Below are positions 47,450 through 56,069 of a stretch of 64,000 bases of DNA, one piece after another. The notes under the pieces were generated by a model. It was given only the letters and a program-made list of their open reading frames with translations, was not told the origin of the DNA and searched no databases. The DNA lies in contig NZ_VUOD01000003.1 in assembly GCF_008386465.1 (NCBI RefSeq), positions 1-64,000 of the forward strand. The letters are read 5' to 3'. A program made the position numbers and the translations under genes. Every line of letters begins with the position of its first letter. Position 1 is the first letter of the stretch. Source of the DNA: Arenimonas fontis (GTDB lineage: Bacteria > Pseudomonadota > Gammaproteobacteria > Xanthomonadales > Xanthomonadaceae).

Positions 47450-48112
47450 ATGGCCAGGCCCACCAGGTTCACGCTGCCCGGGTTGCCACATCACATCGTC
47501 CAGCGCGCCCATCGCCGCGAGCCCTGCTTCTTCGAGGACGCCGACCGCGAGTGCTACCTCTGCCTGCTGCGCGAGCATGCGGAAAAGCAGGATTGCCAGA
47601 TCCACGCCTACGTGCTGATGACCAACCATGTCCACCTGCTGGTCACACCACGGCAGGAAGGCGGGGTGGGCAAGATGATGCAGGGCATTGGCCGTACTTT
47701 CGTCCGCAAGATCAATGCGCGCCTGGAGCGGAACGGCACCCTGTGGGAGGGGCGATACCGGGCCTGCATCGTCGGGGACGAGCGCTACCTGCTGGCCTGC
47801 TACCGCTACATCGAGCTCAATCCCGTGCGGGCCGGCATGGTGCAAGCGCCTGGCCAGTACCGGTGGTCGAGCTATCGCGGCAATGCCCTGGGGCAGCCGG
47901 ACCCCCTTCTGAGCCCGCATGCCGCCTTCCTCGCCCTGGGCACGGAGGCGATGGCCCGACGGAAGGCCTACCAAGCCCTGGTTCGGGAACAGATTCCGCA
48001 CCAGCACCTGGAGCGCATCCGCCGCCACATCCGTACCCAGAGGCCGCTGGATCATGGCGGGCGAAGCGACCCTGCGGCTCCGGACCCGCAGGGCTCGCGG
48101 CCACGGGGCTGA
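47450..48112 (+). CDS. REP-associated tyrosine transposase (RAYT, Y1/IS200-like)
   Basis: A 220-residue single-strand DNA transposase of the Y1 HUH superfamily. It begins [17 protein letters not shown], typical of RAYTs. It has the metal-binding HUH pair in TNHVHLLV (His 60 and 62), the [22 protein letters not shown] segment (split here across residues 84-104), and the probable nucleophile Tyr in [14 protein letters not shown] (near 120). The C-terminal part is intact, ending in a short basic/Pro-rich tail. RAYTs act on short palindromic repeats elsewhere in their genome. The flanking GATCTGACCC arrays are the likely substrate. ATG 47450 lacks a clear ribosome binding site. Confidence 0.92.
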   Translation: MARPTRFTLPGLPHHIVQRAHRREPCFFEDADRECYLCLLREHAEKQDCQIHAYVLMTNHVHLLVTPRQEGGVGKMMQGIGRTFVRKINARLERNGTLWEGRYRACIVGDERYLLACYRYIELNPVRAGMVQAPGQYRWSSYRGNALGQPDPLLSPHAAFLALGTEAMARRKAYQALVREQIPHQHLERIRRHIRTQRPLDHGGRSDPAAPDPQGSRPRG

Positions 48113-48182
48113 ATCGCGCCGGCTTGAGCCGGGCCAGCCGGTTGGTGGGGCGTGTGTGGCACTCAGCGGTGCCGGCGGTGGC

Positions 48183-48219
48183 GGGGTCAGAACAAAGGGT
48201 CAGAACAAAGGGTCAGATC
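48183..48219 (-). repeat. Right inverted end of the RAYT unit
   Basis: Three motif copies in the opposite orientation to the left array, spaced 13 bp: GGGTCAGAAC, AAAGGGTCAGAAC, AAAGGGTCAGATC. Its reverse complement is the same sequence as the solo repeat at 58615-58651 apart from the first base. Confidence 0.95.
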
Positions 48220-48264
48220 GGGGGTGGGCGCCGGTTTTCGCCAGCGGGGGTAGAGTCTTCGCCC

Positions 48265-49041
48265 ATGGGCCGACATCCGCAGGCGGTACGCATCGATGCC
48301 GCCGGACCATCGCCGGCGGGCGAGCCCCGCCCGCTCCGCCGCCGCCGATGGCTGCGGCGGCTGCTGATGCTGCCGGTCTGGTTCGTGCTGCTGACGCTGC
48401 TGCAGGTATTGCCGTTGCGCTGGATCGACCCGCCCACCAGCGCTTTCATGTTGGCGCGCCAGCTCGAGGGCATCGGCGACGAGGGTTTCCGGCTGCGCCA
48501 GCAGTGGCGCGACTGGGAGGAGATTTCGCCGCAGTTGCCCATTGCCCTGGTGGCGGCCGAGGACCAGAAGTTTCCGGAGCATCGCGGCTTCGACCTCGAG
48601 GCCATAGATCGCGCCCTCGAGCACAACGCCCGCGGCGGCCGCCTGCGTGGCGGCAGCACCATCAGCCAGCAGGTGGCCAAGAACCTGTACCTGTGGAAGG
48701 GCGGCGGCTATTTCCGCAAGGCGCTGGAGGCCTGGTACACGCTGCTGATCGAGCTGACCTGGCCGAAGCGGCGCATTCTGGAGGTGTACGCCAACATCGC
48801 CGAATTCGGCGACGGCATCTACGGCGCCGAGGCCGCGGCCCAGGCCTTCTTCGGCAAGCCGGCCCGTGCGCTTACCGCTGCCGAGAGCGCCCGGCTGGCG
48901 GCGGTGCTGCCCAATCCACGCCGTTACGACGCCGCCCGCCCCGGGCCCTATGTGCAGCGGCGGGCGCGCTGGATCCAAGCCCAGGTTCGGCAGTTGGGCG
49001 GCCCGGCCTACCTGGAGGGCGAATCGTCGGCAGGCGGCTGA
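48265..49041 (+). CDS. mtgA: Monofunctional peptidoglycan transglycosylase
   Basis: A 258-residue GT51 enzyme that polymerises glycan strands from lipid II at the inner membrane. A basic N-terminal leader precedes one membrane helix (about 34-52). Catalytic motifs are [16 protein letters not shown] (first Glu), [44 protein letters not shown] (second Glu), and [14 protein letters not shown]-like [15 protein letters not shown]. There is no transpeptidase domain. TAGAGT ends 8 nt before the ATG with no ribosome binding site. The gene follows the RAYT unit directly, so its promoter must lie in the 45 bp after the right inverted end. Confidence 0.95.
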   Translation: MGRHPQAVRIDAAGPSPAGEPRPLRRRRWLRRLLMLPVWFVLLTLLQVLPLRWIDPPTSAFMLARQLEGIGDEGFRLRQQWRDWEEISPQLPIALVAAEDQKFPEHRGFDLEAIDRALEHNARGGRLRGGSTISQQVAKNLYLWKGGGYFRKALEAWYTLLIELTWPKRRILEVYANIAEFGDGIYGAEAAAQAFFGKPARALTAAESARLAAVLPNPRRYDAARPGPYVQRRARWIQAQVRQLGGPAYLEGESSAGG

Positions 49042-49103
49042 GGTGGACGGCGGTTCGGCAAGGCGACGGGCGTCAGCCGGATCGCCCGGTTAGACTTCGC
49101 GCC

Positions 49104-50066
49104 ATGCCGCGTACCGAATTACTGACCGTCGTCATCGCCGCCCACAACGAGGAGGCGGCGCTTCCCCTGTTGCATCCGCGCCTGATGAAGGTGCTCGATG
49201 GCCTGGACCTGGAGGCGAGCGTCCTCTATGTGGACGACGGCAGCCGCGACGGCACCTGGGAACTGCTTCGTTCCTTCGCCGACGCCGACCCGCGGGTCGG
49301 CGTGCTCCGGCTGGCGCGCAATTTCGGCAAGGAGGCGGCCCTGACCGCCGGGCTCGACCAGGTGGACGCCGATGCCGCCGTCGTGCTCGATGCCGACGGC
49401 CAGGATCCGCCGGAGCTGATCCCGGAACTGGTGGCGCGCTGGCGCGAGGGCTGGGAGGTGGTGTACGGAACCCGGATGAGTCGGGACGGCGAGAGTTGGC
49501 TCAAGCGGTTCACCGCGGCGGCGTTCTACCGGGTGATGGACCGCCTGTCGGATACCGCGGTGCCGCGCGATACCGGCGATTTTCGCCTGATGTCGCGACC
49601 GGTGCTCGAGGCGCTGCGGCAGCTGCGCGAGCGGCAGCGGTTCATGAAAGGCCTGTTCGCCTGGGTCGGTTTCCGCCAGCTGGCGTTTCCATACGCGCGC
49701 GAGCCGCGCCTGGCGGGCGGCAGCAAGTTCAACTACTGGCGGCTGTGGAATCTGGCCCTGGAGGGAATCACCAGTTTCTCCACCGTGCCGCTGCGCCTGG
49801 CCACCTACGTGGGCGTGCTGACGGCGCTGCTGGCCTTCGTGTGGGGGCTGTGGATCGTGGTCCGCACGCTTGCCTGGGGCGATCCGGTGCAGGGCTGGCC
49901 GACCATGATGACGGTGATCCTGTTCCTGGGCGGCCTGCAGCTGGTGGCGCTGGGCATCATCGGCGAATATCTGGGGCGGCTGTATCTGGAGGCCAAGCAG
50001 CGCCCGCTCTACCTGGTGGCGGAAATGCGGCTGCCGGCGCAGGCCAACCCCCTTCCCCACGTCTGA
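49104..50066 (+). CDS. Polyprenyl-phosphate glycosyltransferase (GT2, GtrB/ArnC-like)
   Basis: A 320-residue family-2 glycosyltransferase that attaches a sugar to undecaprenyl phosphate on the inner membrane. The GT-A domain shows VVIAAHNEEAALPLLHPRL, YVDDGSRDGTWELL, RNFGKEAALTAGLD, VVLDADGQDPPELIP and the DTGDFRLMSRPV loop. Two C-terminal membrane helices follow (about 228-252 and 264-288). Donor sugar is unknown. TAGACT ends 7 nt before the ATG with no ribosome binding site. The gene lies after mtgA and before a CBS protein, with no other envelope glycosyltransferases nearby. Confidence 0.9.
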   Translation: MPRTELLTVVIAAHNEEAALPLLHPRLMKVLDGLDLEASVLYVDDGSRDGTWELLRSFADADPRVGVLRLARNFGKEAALTAGLDQVDADAAVVLDADGQDPPELIPELVARWREGWEVVYGTRMSRDGESWLKRFTAAAFYRVMDRLSDTAVPRDTGDFRLMSRPVLEALRQLRERQRFMKGLFAWVGFRQLAFPYAREPRLAGGSKFNYWRLWNLALEGITSFSTVPLRLATYVGVLTALLAFVWGLWIVVRTLAWGDPVQGWPTMMTVILFLGGLQLVALGIIGEYLGRLYLEAKQRPLYLVAEMRLPAQANPLPHV

Positions 50067-50142
50067 AGCCCGGGGCCTGGCGACAGGTGCAGGCGTCGCC
50101 GGTCGGGTCTATGATCGGCGCAGGTTCGGCGGAGGGCAGGAC

Positions 50143-50571
50143 ATGCGCAACGTGAACCAGATACTCCAGGCCAAGGGTGGGCGGCTGGTGACCGTACCGC
50201 AGGAAGCGCCGGTGCTGGAGGTGATCCGGCTGATGGCCGAGAACCACATCGGCAGCGTGCTGGTGATGCAGGGCGAAGAACTGGTGGGCATCGCCACCGA
50301 GCGCGACTACGCCCGCAAGGTGATCCTGCAGGGCCGTTCATCGGCGGACACGCCGGTGGCGCAGATCATGACCCGCCAAGTGGTGACCGTATCGCCCACC
50401 GACACAGCGCAGACCTGCATGGAGCTGATGACCAACCGGCGTATCCGGCATCTGCCGGTGGTGGAGAACGGCCGGGTGCTGGGCATCGTCTCCATCGGCG
50501 ATCTGGTCAAGGCGGTCATCGAGGACCAGCAGGAAGAAATCGCCCAGCTGCAGCAGTACATCACCAGCTGA
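50143..50571 (+). CDS. CBS-domain pair protein
   Basis: A 142-residue protein made almost only of two CBS motifs (VTVPQEAPVLEVIRLMAENHIGSVLV and VTVSPTDTAQTCMELMTNRRIRHLPVVE, each given here in shortened form: VPQEAPVLEVIRLM and VSPTDTAQTCMELM). Such Bateman modules bind adenine nucleotides; solo versions are common and poorly characterised. A conventional leader is seen: TATGAT near 50110 and GGAGGGCAGGAC before the ATG. A 13-bp repeat array starts 14 bp after its stop. Confidence 0.9.
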   Translation: MRNVNQILQAKGGRLVTVPQEAPVLEVIRLMAENHIGSVLVMQGEELVGIATERDYARKVILQGRSSADTPVAQIMTRQVVTVSPTDTAQTCMELMTNRRIRHLPVVENGRVLGIVSIGDLVKAVIEDQQEEIAQLQQYITS

Positions 50572-50585
50572 GCGCCGCCTGAGCT

Positions 50586-50711
50586 GATCTGACCCTTTGA
50601 TCTGACCCTTTGATCTGACCCTTTGATCTGACCCTTTGATCTGACCCTTTGATCTGACCCTTTGATCTGACCCTTTGATCTGACCCCAGGGTCGCAACAA
50701 AGGGTCAGATC
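50586..50711 (+). repeat. 13-bp tandem array with inverted tip (downstream of prfC)
   Basis: Eight GATCTGACCC copies at 13-bp spacing begin at 50586. The last is followed by CAGGGTCGCAACAAAGGGTCAGATC, the inverted tip, ending at 50711. The tip supplies the prfC stop codon (minus strand TGA at 50705-50707). The final 36 bases match those of the array at 52380-52492. Confidence 0.95.
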
Positions 50712-52312
50712 AAGGGGCCGAGGGATTGGGCGTGTTCGCGGGTGGCGGCGAACTCGAGGTCCGGCCAGCGCTCCATGGTCAGCTGCAGGTTCACCCGGGT
50801 CGGCGCCAGGTACACCAGCTGGCCGGCGGCGTCCAGGGCAAGGTTCGTGGCATTCTTTTCACGGAATTCCTCCAGCTTCTTCGGCGTGCCGCCTTTTACC
50901 CAGCGTGCCGTCGCCACCTGCACCGGCTCGAAGCTGGCGTCCACCCCGTACTCGTCCTTGAGCCGGTAGGCCACCACGTCGAACTGCAGCATGCCGACCG
51001 CGCCCAGGACCAGGTCGTTGCTCATCAGTGGCCGGAAGAACTGGGTCGCGCCTTCCTCGGAAAGCTGCGCCAGGCCCTTCTGCAGCTGCTTGAGCTTGAG
51101 CGGGTCGCGCAGCCGGGCGCGCCGGAACAGTTCGGGGGCGAAGTTCGGGATGCCGGTGAAGAACAGCGGTTCGCCGGCGCTGAAGGTATCGCCGATGGAA
51201 ATCGTGCCGTGGTTGTGCAGGCCGATCACGTCGCCCGGCCAGGCCGCCTCGGCGATCTCGCGGTCGGAGGCCATGAAGGTGAGCGCGTTGGCCAGCTTCA
51301 CCTCCTTGCCGGTGCGCACATGCAAGGCCTTCATGCCGCTTTCGTAGCGGCCCGAGCAGATCCGCAGGAAGGCCACCCGGTCACGATGCTGCGGGTCCAT
51401 GTTGGCCTGGATCTTGAACACGAACCCCGAGAAGTTTTCCTCTTCCGGCATGACCTCGCGGGTGGTGGTGGCACGCGGGCGTGGCGCCGGTGCGTGTTCG
51501 ACGAAGAAGTCCAGCAGCGGCTGTACGCCGAAGTTGTTGACAGCCGAACCGAAGAAGACAGGCGTTTGCCTGCCGGCCAGGTAGGCGGCCTTGTCGAAGG
51601 GATGCGAGGCGCCTTGCACCAGCTCCAGCTCGTCGCGCAGGTCCGCCAGCATCTGCGCGCCGATGCGCTTCTCCAGCTCCGGGTCGTCCAGCGAGGCGAA
51701 GATGGTGCTGTCCTGACGGGTGAAATTGCGCCCGCTTTCGTATAGGTGCACTTCGCCGCTGAGTAGATGCACCACGCCCTTGAGTCGCTGGCCCATGCCG
51801 ATCGGCCAGGTCACCGGCGCGCACTGGATGCCGAGCACGCGCTCGATCTCGTCCAGCAGCTCGATCGGCTCCTTGCCTTCGCGGTCGAGCTTGTTGATGA
51901 AGGTCATGATGGGGGTGTCGCGCATGCGGCAGACCTCCATCAGCTTGATGGTGCGCTCCTCGACGCCCTTGGCGACGTCGATCACCATCAGCGCGCTGTC
52001 CACGGCGGTGAGCACGCGGTAGGTGTCCTCGCCGAAGTCGGCGTGGCCCGGCGTGTCCAGCAGATTGACGATGCGGCCCTCATAGGGGAACTGCATCACC
52101 GAGGAAGTGACCGAGATGCCGCGCTCCTTCTCCAGCGCCATCCAGTCCGAGGTGGCGTGCCGCGCCGCCTTGCGGCCTTTGACCGAGCCGGCCATCTGGA
52201 TGGCGCCGCCGAACAGCAGCAGCTTCTCGGTCAGGGTGGTCTTGCCGGCGTCGGGATGCGAGATGATCGCGAAGGTGCGCCGGCGATGGGTTTCGCGCAG
52301 GTGCTCGGACAT
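50705..52312 (-). CDS. prfC: Peptide chain release factor 3
   Basis: A 535-residue translational GTPase that recycles RF1/RF2 from ribosomes. GTPase motifs are [14 protein letters not shown] (G1), TSSVMQF (G2), [11 protein letters not shown] (G3) and INKLDREG (G4), followed by the RF3-specific region to about 530. The protein ends in SLGPLI, and its TGA comes from the repeat tip at 50702-50711, so the original C-terminus may have been replaced by a few residues. It is flanked on both sides by like-oriented 13-bp arrays. The promoter side array (52380-52492) lies about 70 bp upstream of the ATG. Confidence 0.97.
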   Translation of the reverse strand: MSEHLRETHRRRTFAIISHPDAGKTTLTEKLLLFGGAIQMAGSVKGRKAARHATSDWMALEKERGISVTSSVMQFPYEGRIVNLLDTPGHADFGEDTYRVLTAVDSALMVIDVAKGVEERTIKLMEVCRMRDTPIMTFINKLDREGKEPIELLDEIERVLGIQCAPVTWPIGMGQRLKGVVHLLSGEVHLYESGRNFTRQDSTIFASLDDPELEKRIGAQMLADLRDELELVQGASHPFDKAAYLAGRQTPVFFGSAVNNFGVQPLLDFFVEHAPAPRPRATTTREVMPEEENFSGFVFKIQANMDPQHRDRVAFLRICSGRYESGMKALHVRTGKEVKLANALTFMASDREIAEAAWPGDVIGLHNHGTISIGDTFSAGEPLFFTGIPNFAPELFRRARLRDPLKLKQLQKGLAQLSEEGATQFFRPLMSNDLVLGAVGMLQFDVVAYRLKDEYGVDASFEPVQVATARWVKGGTPKKLEEFREKNATNLALDAAGQLVYLAPTRVNLQLTMERWPDLEFAATREHAQSLGPLI

Positions 52313-52379
52313 GGGTGGGCCGCGGTCGGGCCGCGACGGTTGCGAGAAGGGGCGCGGATTATACGTCCCCTCGACCCCT

Positions 52380-52492
52380 GTTCTGACCCTTTGATCTGAC
52401 CCTTTGATCTGACCCTTTGATCTGACCCTTTGATCTGACCCTTTGATCTGACCCTTTGATCTGACCCCAGGGTCGCAACAAAGGGTCAGATC
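52380..52492 (+). repeat. 13-bp tandem array with inverted tip between prfC and hslO
   Basis: Seven copies begin at 52380; the first is GTTCTGACCC and the rest GATCTGACCC. They end in the same CAGGGTCGCAACAAAGGGTCAGATC tip as the array at 50586-50711. It occupies most of the intergenic space between the divergent prfC and hslO genes, so both promoters must lie at its edges. Confidence 0.95.
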
Positions 52493-52524
52493 AGAAATCT
52501 GGGCCCGGCGGCTAGAATCACCGC

Positions 52525-53427
52525 ATGGAAATGTCCCTCGAGAACGATTGCCTGACCCGCTTCCTCTTGGAGCGCTCCGGCGTGCGCGGCGTGCTGGTTC
52601 ACCTGGACGCCACCTGGCGGGAGATCGCCGGCCGCGCGCCCTATCCGCCGCCGGTGGCGGCCCGCCTGGGCGAAACCTGCGCGGCCACCGCCCTGTTCAC
52701 CGGCCACGCCAAGGTGGACGGGCGCCTGAGCGTGCAGATGCGCGGCACCGGCTGCCTGCGCACCCTGTTCGCCGAGTGCACCGCCGCCGGCACCCTGCGC
52801 GGCATCGCCCGGCACGCCGAGCCCGTGCCCGACCACCTGGGCCCGCGCGACTTCGGCGAGGGTTCGGTATTGGCCATCACCATCGAATCCACCCCGCCCG
52901 GCGCCCGTGAAACGACCCGCTACCAGGGGCTGGTGGGCCTGGACGCCGACACCCTGGCCGGGGCCTTCGAGGGCTACTTCCAGCAGTCCGAACAGCTGCC
53001 GACCCGGGTCCTGCTGGCCGGCCTGGGCCCGCGCGCAGCCGGCCTGATGCTGCAACTGCTGCCGGCCGACGCCGGCCGGGCCGGCGATGCCGACGGCTGG
53101 ACGCGCTGCAGCGCCCTGTTCGACACCCTGGGGCCGGCCGAGCTGGCGGCACTGCCGGTGCGCGAGCTGCTCTGGCGCCTGTTCCACGAAGAGGGGGTGC
53201 GGGTGCTGGATCAGCGGCCCTTGCGATTCGCCTGCTCCTGCTCGCGCGAGCGGGTGGCCGAGATGCTCCGCAGCCTGGGCCGGGACGAGGCCGAACAGGC
53301 GCTGCAGGACGGCCAGGTGGATGTGCACTGCGAGTTCTGCGGCCAGGCCTACCACTTCGACGCCGCGCAGATCGGGGCCCTGTTCAGCCAGGCCCCCACC
53401 GCGCCGGGCCCAACCGCCTTGCAATGA
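52525..53427 (+). CDS. hslO: Redox-regulated holdase chaperone Hsp33
   Basis: A 300-residue cytosolic chaperone switched on by oxidation of a C-terminal zinc site. The core domain is complete, and the zinc ligands are in ACSCSRERV and [10 protein letters not shown] (CxC and CxxC). TAGAAT ends 6 nt before the ATG, with no ribosome binding site, suggesting a leaderless mRNA. The promoter lies immediately after the inverted tip of the repeat array, so any insertion there would have been close to this promoter. A hexanucleotide-rich tract follows the gene. Confidence 0.97.
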   Translation: MEMSLENDCLTRFLLERSGVRGVLVHLDATWREIAGRAPYPPPVAARLGETCAATALFTGHAKVDGRLSVQMRGTGCLRTLFAECTAAGTLRGIARHAEPVPDHLGPRDFGEGSVLAITIESTPPGARETTRYQGLVGLDADTLAGAFEGYFQQSEQLPTRVLLAGLGPRAAGLMLQLLPADAGRAGDADGWTRCSALFDTLGPAELAALPVRELLWRLFHEEGVRVLDQRPLRFACSCSRERVAEMLRSLGRDEAEQALQDGQVDVHCEFCGQAYHFDAAQIGALFSQAPTAPGPTALQ

Positions 53428-53439
53428 TGCCGGGTCGAA

Positions 53440-53600
53440 CTCCCGCCCCCGATCCCGACCCCGATCCCGACTCCGACCCCGATCTCGACCCTGATCCCGG
53501 CCCCGCCCCGGCCCCGCCCCGGCCCCGACCCCGGCCCCGACCCCGGCCCCGACCCCGGCCCCGATCCCGGCCCCAATCCCGCCCCCGGAACCCGGTCCTA
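53440..53600. repeat. Hexanucleotide-rich CCCCGA/CCCCGG tract
   Basis: About 160 bp of imperfect 6-bp repeats (CCCCGA, TCCCGA, CCCCGG variants) just after hslO. It is open in several frames (Asp-Pro/Arg-Pro repeats on plus, Gly/Arg on minus) purely because of its composition. The strand bias is strong: the plus strand is nearly G-poor C-rich. Confidence 0.9.
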
Positions 53601-53661
53601 CCGCCGCCCGGAGGCCGCTCCGCTTCCCCTGACCCTGCTTCCGCAAGCAGTTAATTTCTTG

Positions 53662-53725
53662 TAAAATCGCGGCTGCCTGACCCCCCGCGGGAACTTCCCG
53701 CGCAGGCCAGGCTCCAACCGGAGCC
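53662..53725 (+). promoter_or_regulatory. Promoter-like AT patch and two strong hairpins in the leader of the 53743 gene
   Basis: An AT-rich patch with TAAAAT (53662-53667) is followed by a compound hairpin: GCCTG/CAGGC outside (53675-53679, 53703-53707) and CGCGGGAA-C-TTCCCGCG inside (53686-53702). A second hairpin GGCTCC-AACC-GGAGCC (53710-53725) follows. AGGA then precedes the ATG at 53743. The rest of 53601-53742 holds nothing else I can recognise. Confidence 0.55.
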
Positions 53726-53742
53726 CTCCACAGGAACGCCCG

Positions 53743-54738
53743 ATGAACCCCCTGCTTCGCGCCATCGCCGCTACTCTGCTCGCCCTCGCGGCGGCGGCAG
53801 CCGCGGCGCAGACGCCGCCGCCGCTGGTGGTGCCCGAGCAGGCATCCGACGATCCGTTTTCCGCCGCCCTGCCCCTGGTCAACCAGGACAACGGCCGCGT
53901 GGAAGCTTTCCTGCTGCTGGACGAGGCCCGCCCCACGCCGGCCACCGGCGGCCTGCAGCGCCTGTTGGGCCGCGACCGCAGCCCCAGCTTCGGCGCCGGT
54001 CTGGCCATTCCCCTGGACAACGGCCGCCGCGCCAGTGCCAGCCTGAGCCTGGAAACCAACCCCACCCTGGGCCTGCTGTGCGAATCCAGCGCCCTGGCCC
54101 GCCGGGTCGGCAACCTGGCCCGGCACTGCCTGGCCAGCACGCTCAGCCCCGGCCAGAACCTCGTCCTGCCCACGCCGCAGCCGCAGCAGCCCGGCCTGCG
54201 TGCCGAGGCTCGCCTGGACGGCCAGCGCGGCTCCCTGATCGCCAGCCTGGGCCTGCGCCAGCTCGATCTGGACGGGCCGCTGATGCTGCCCGGCACCCTC
54301 ACCGGCGAAGCGCCGCTCAACCTCTCGCTGCTGCCCGCCGGCGCCCAGTTCGAGCAACAGGACATCGGCCTGGAAGGCCAACTGCATTTCGGCGATTCGG
54401 TCTGGGTGAGCATCGGCGGCACCCTCGCCCGCGCCCGCATCGTGCCGGCCGCGGCCCTGCCCGGTGGCCTGGTACCGCAGTGGGATACCGGCACCCTCAC
54501 GCTCGGCGGCGGCGTCGGCAACTTCGGCGGCGAGATCGTCGGCCGCGTGGTCGAGGTGCCCGGCATGGACGGCCACTACCGCAACCTCGGCCTGGGCCTG
54601 ACCTGGCGCGCGCCCTGGAAGGCCCGCCTGAGCGTCGGCGCCGAAAACCTCTACTCCAGCGGCAACAACCCCTTCGTCAGCGACGAAGACGAGGACACCA
54701 GCCGGGTGCCCTACATCCGCTACGAGCAGGATCTCTGA
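53743..54738 (+). CDS. Unrecognised secreted protein, probably an outer-membrane beta barrel
   Basis: A 331-residue protein with an Ala-rich signal peptide (cleavage near AAAQ, about residue 22). The mature part is rich in alternating hydrophobic strands and turns (FGAGLAIPLDNGRRASASLSLE, SLGLRQLDLDG, VWVSIGGTLARARI, NLGLGLTWRAPWKARLSVGAENLY, abbreviated), consistent with a small barrel. The C-terminus is YIRYEQDL, ending in Leu rather than the usual Phe/Trp. It has two Cys about 20 residues apart (LLCESS, ARHCLA). I do not recognise the family. It has a structured leader and lies tail to tail with the dehydrogenase gene, 42 bp away. Confidence 0.7.
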   Translation: MNPLLRAIAATLLALAAAAAAAQTPPPLVVPEQASDDPFSAALPLVNQDNGRVEAFLLLDEARPTPATGGLQRLLGRDRSPSFGAGLAIPLDNGRRASASLSLETNPTLGLLCESSALARRVGNLARHCLASTLSPGQNLVLPTPQPQQPGLRAEARLDGQRGSLIASLGLRQLDLDGPLMLPGTLTGEAPLNLSLLPAGAQFEQQDIGLEGQLHFGDSVWVSIGGTLARARIVPAAALPGGLVPQWDTGTLTLGGGVGNFGGEIVGRVVEVPGMDGHYRNLGLGLTWRAPWKARLSVGAENLYSSGNNPFVSDEDEDTSRVPYIRYEQDL

Positions 54739-54780
54739 GGCCAGACGCCCCGAACGGGGACAGAACAGCTTCAAGAATCA

Positions 54781-56058
54781 TCAAAGGCGCTCGTCCGCCA
54801 CGCCCTCCGGCAGGACGTGCTTGATGTCGTAGAACACGGCTTCGCGCCTGGCCAGCGCACGCAGCGCCGCCGCGTCCAGTTCGCGGAAACACGAATGCGC
54901 CACCGCCAGCACCACCGCGTCGTAGGCACCCTCATCCGGCCGCTCCACCAACCGGAGTCCCAGCTCCGCCTCCGCCTCGGCCGCATCGGCCCAAGGGTCG
55001 TGGACATCCACCTTCGCGTTCGCCGCCTCCAACTCGCGCACCAGGTCGACGACCCGCGTATTGCGCAGGTCCGGACAGTCCTCCTTGAAGGTCAGTCCCA
55101 GCACCAGCACGCGCGAGTCCACCACGTTGATCCGCTTGCGCGCCATCAGGGCCATCACCCGGTGCGCCACGTAGATGCCCATTCGGCTGTTGATGCGGCG
55201 CGCGGCCAACATCAACTCGGGGTGATAGCCAAGCACGCTGGCCTTGTGGGTCAGGTAGTAGGGATCCACGCCGATGCAATGGCCACCGACCAGCCCGGGC
55301 CGGAACGGCAGAAAATTCCATTTCGAGCCCGCCGCCGCCAGCACGTCGCGAGTGTCCACGCCCATCTTGTTGAAGATCATCGCCAGCTCGTTGACCAGGG
55401 CGATGTTGACGTCGCGCTGGGTGTTCTCGATGACCTTCGCGGCTTCCGCCACCTTGATCGAGGGCGCGGGGTGGGTGCCGGCCCGGATGATGCGCCGGTA
55501 CAAGGCGTCCACGAATGCGGCTGTTTCCGGATTGGACCCCGAAGTCACCTTCACGATGTTTTCGAGCGTGTGCTCCCGATCCCCGGGGTTGATCCGCTCC
55601 GGGCTGTAGCCGCAGTGAAAATCGCTGTTGTAACGGAGGCCGGAGGCTTGCTCCAGCACCGGCACGCAGACTTCTTCGGTGGTGCCGGGATAGACCGTGG
55701 ATTCGTAGATCACGACATCGCCGCGCTTGAGGGCACGCCCTACCGTCTCGCTGGCGGCGCGGAGGGGGCCCAGGTTCGGTTGATTCGCCTCGTCCACCGG
55801 CGTAGGCACAGTGATGATGAAGACGTCGCAGGCGGCCAGGTCGGCAGGATCGCCGCTCAGCCTGAGCCGGCAGGCGGCGGCGAACCGGTCGGCGTCGGCT
55901 TCCCCGGTGTCGTCGCGACCGGCGCGAAGGGATTCCAGCCGTCGCGCATCGATGTCGAAACCCAGGGTGTCGTGCTCGCGACCGAATGCCAAAGCCAGCG
56001 GCAAGCCGACATATCCCAGGCCGATGATGGCGATCCGCGCGTCCTCGGGCTTGCGCAT
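54781..56058 (-). CDS. UDP-N-acetyl-hexosamine dehydrogenase (TviB/WbpA family)
   Basis: A 425-residue NAD-dependent nucleotide-sugar dehydrogenase that oxidises C6 of a UDP-HexNAc to the uronic acid for surface polysaccharide. It has the Rossmann start IAIIGLGYVGLPLALAFG, TVPTPVDEANQPN, YESTVYPGTTEEVC, GYSPERINPGD, the catalytic Cys in LVGGHCIGVDPYYLTHKA and LGLTFKEDCPDLRNTR. The ERINPGD and PYYLTHKA stretches fit the Vi-antigen TviB type better than UDP-glucose dehydrogenase. ATG 56058 has GGAGGACGA upstream. It starts 11 bp after manC, probably one operon. Confidence 0.92.
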   Translation of the reverse strand: MRKPEDARIAIIGLGYVGLPLALAFGREHDTLGFDIDARRLESLRAGRDDTGEADADRFAAACRLRLSGDPADLAACDVFIITVPTPVDEANQPNLGPLRAASETVGRALKRGDVVIYESTVYPGTTEEVCVPVLEQASGLRYNSDFHCGYSPERINPGDREHTLENIVKVTSGSNPETAAFVDALYRRIIRAGTHPAPSIKVAEAAKVIENTQRDVNIALVNELAMIFNKMGVDTRDVLAAAGSKWNFLPFRPGLVGGHCIGVDPYYLTHKASVLGYHPELMLAARRINSRMGIYVAHRVMALMARKRINVVDSRVLVLGLTFKEDCPDLRNTRVVDLVRELEAANAKVDVHDPWADAAEAEAELGLRLVERPDEGAYDAVVLAVAHSCFRELDAAALRALARREAVFYDIKHVLPEGVADERL

Positions 56059-56069
56059 TCGTCCTCCGC

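Larger units (their letters stand above)
47291..48219 (+). mobile_element. RAYT transposase gene bracketed by inverted 13-bp repeat arrays
   Basis: A transposase gene (47450-48112) lies between five direct units of GATCTGACCCTTT-type repeat (47291-47353) and an inverted end (48183-48219) reading GGGTCAGAACAAAGGGTCAGAACAAAGGGTCAGATC after an extra G. The two ends are complementary in orientation, so the unit has terminal inverted repeats. No target duplication is obvious. It inserts precisely at the phytase stop on the left and before mtgA on the right. Confidence 0.75.

Noticed and set aside
50338-50700. A minus-strand frame encoding repeated [13 protein letters not shown]
   Set aside because: It is the stop-free complement of the 13-bp array run into antisense CBS codons. 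I keep the asymmetry as a finding but do not call a gene.
53424-53654. A 76-codon Asp-Pro/Arg-Pro frame overlapping the hslO stop
   Set aside because: It exists only because the hexanucleotide tract has no stops; no domain or signal is present, and several frames are open there.
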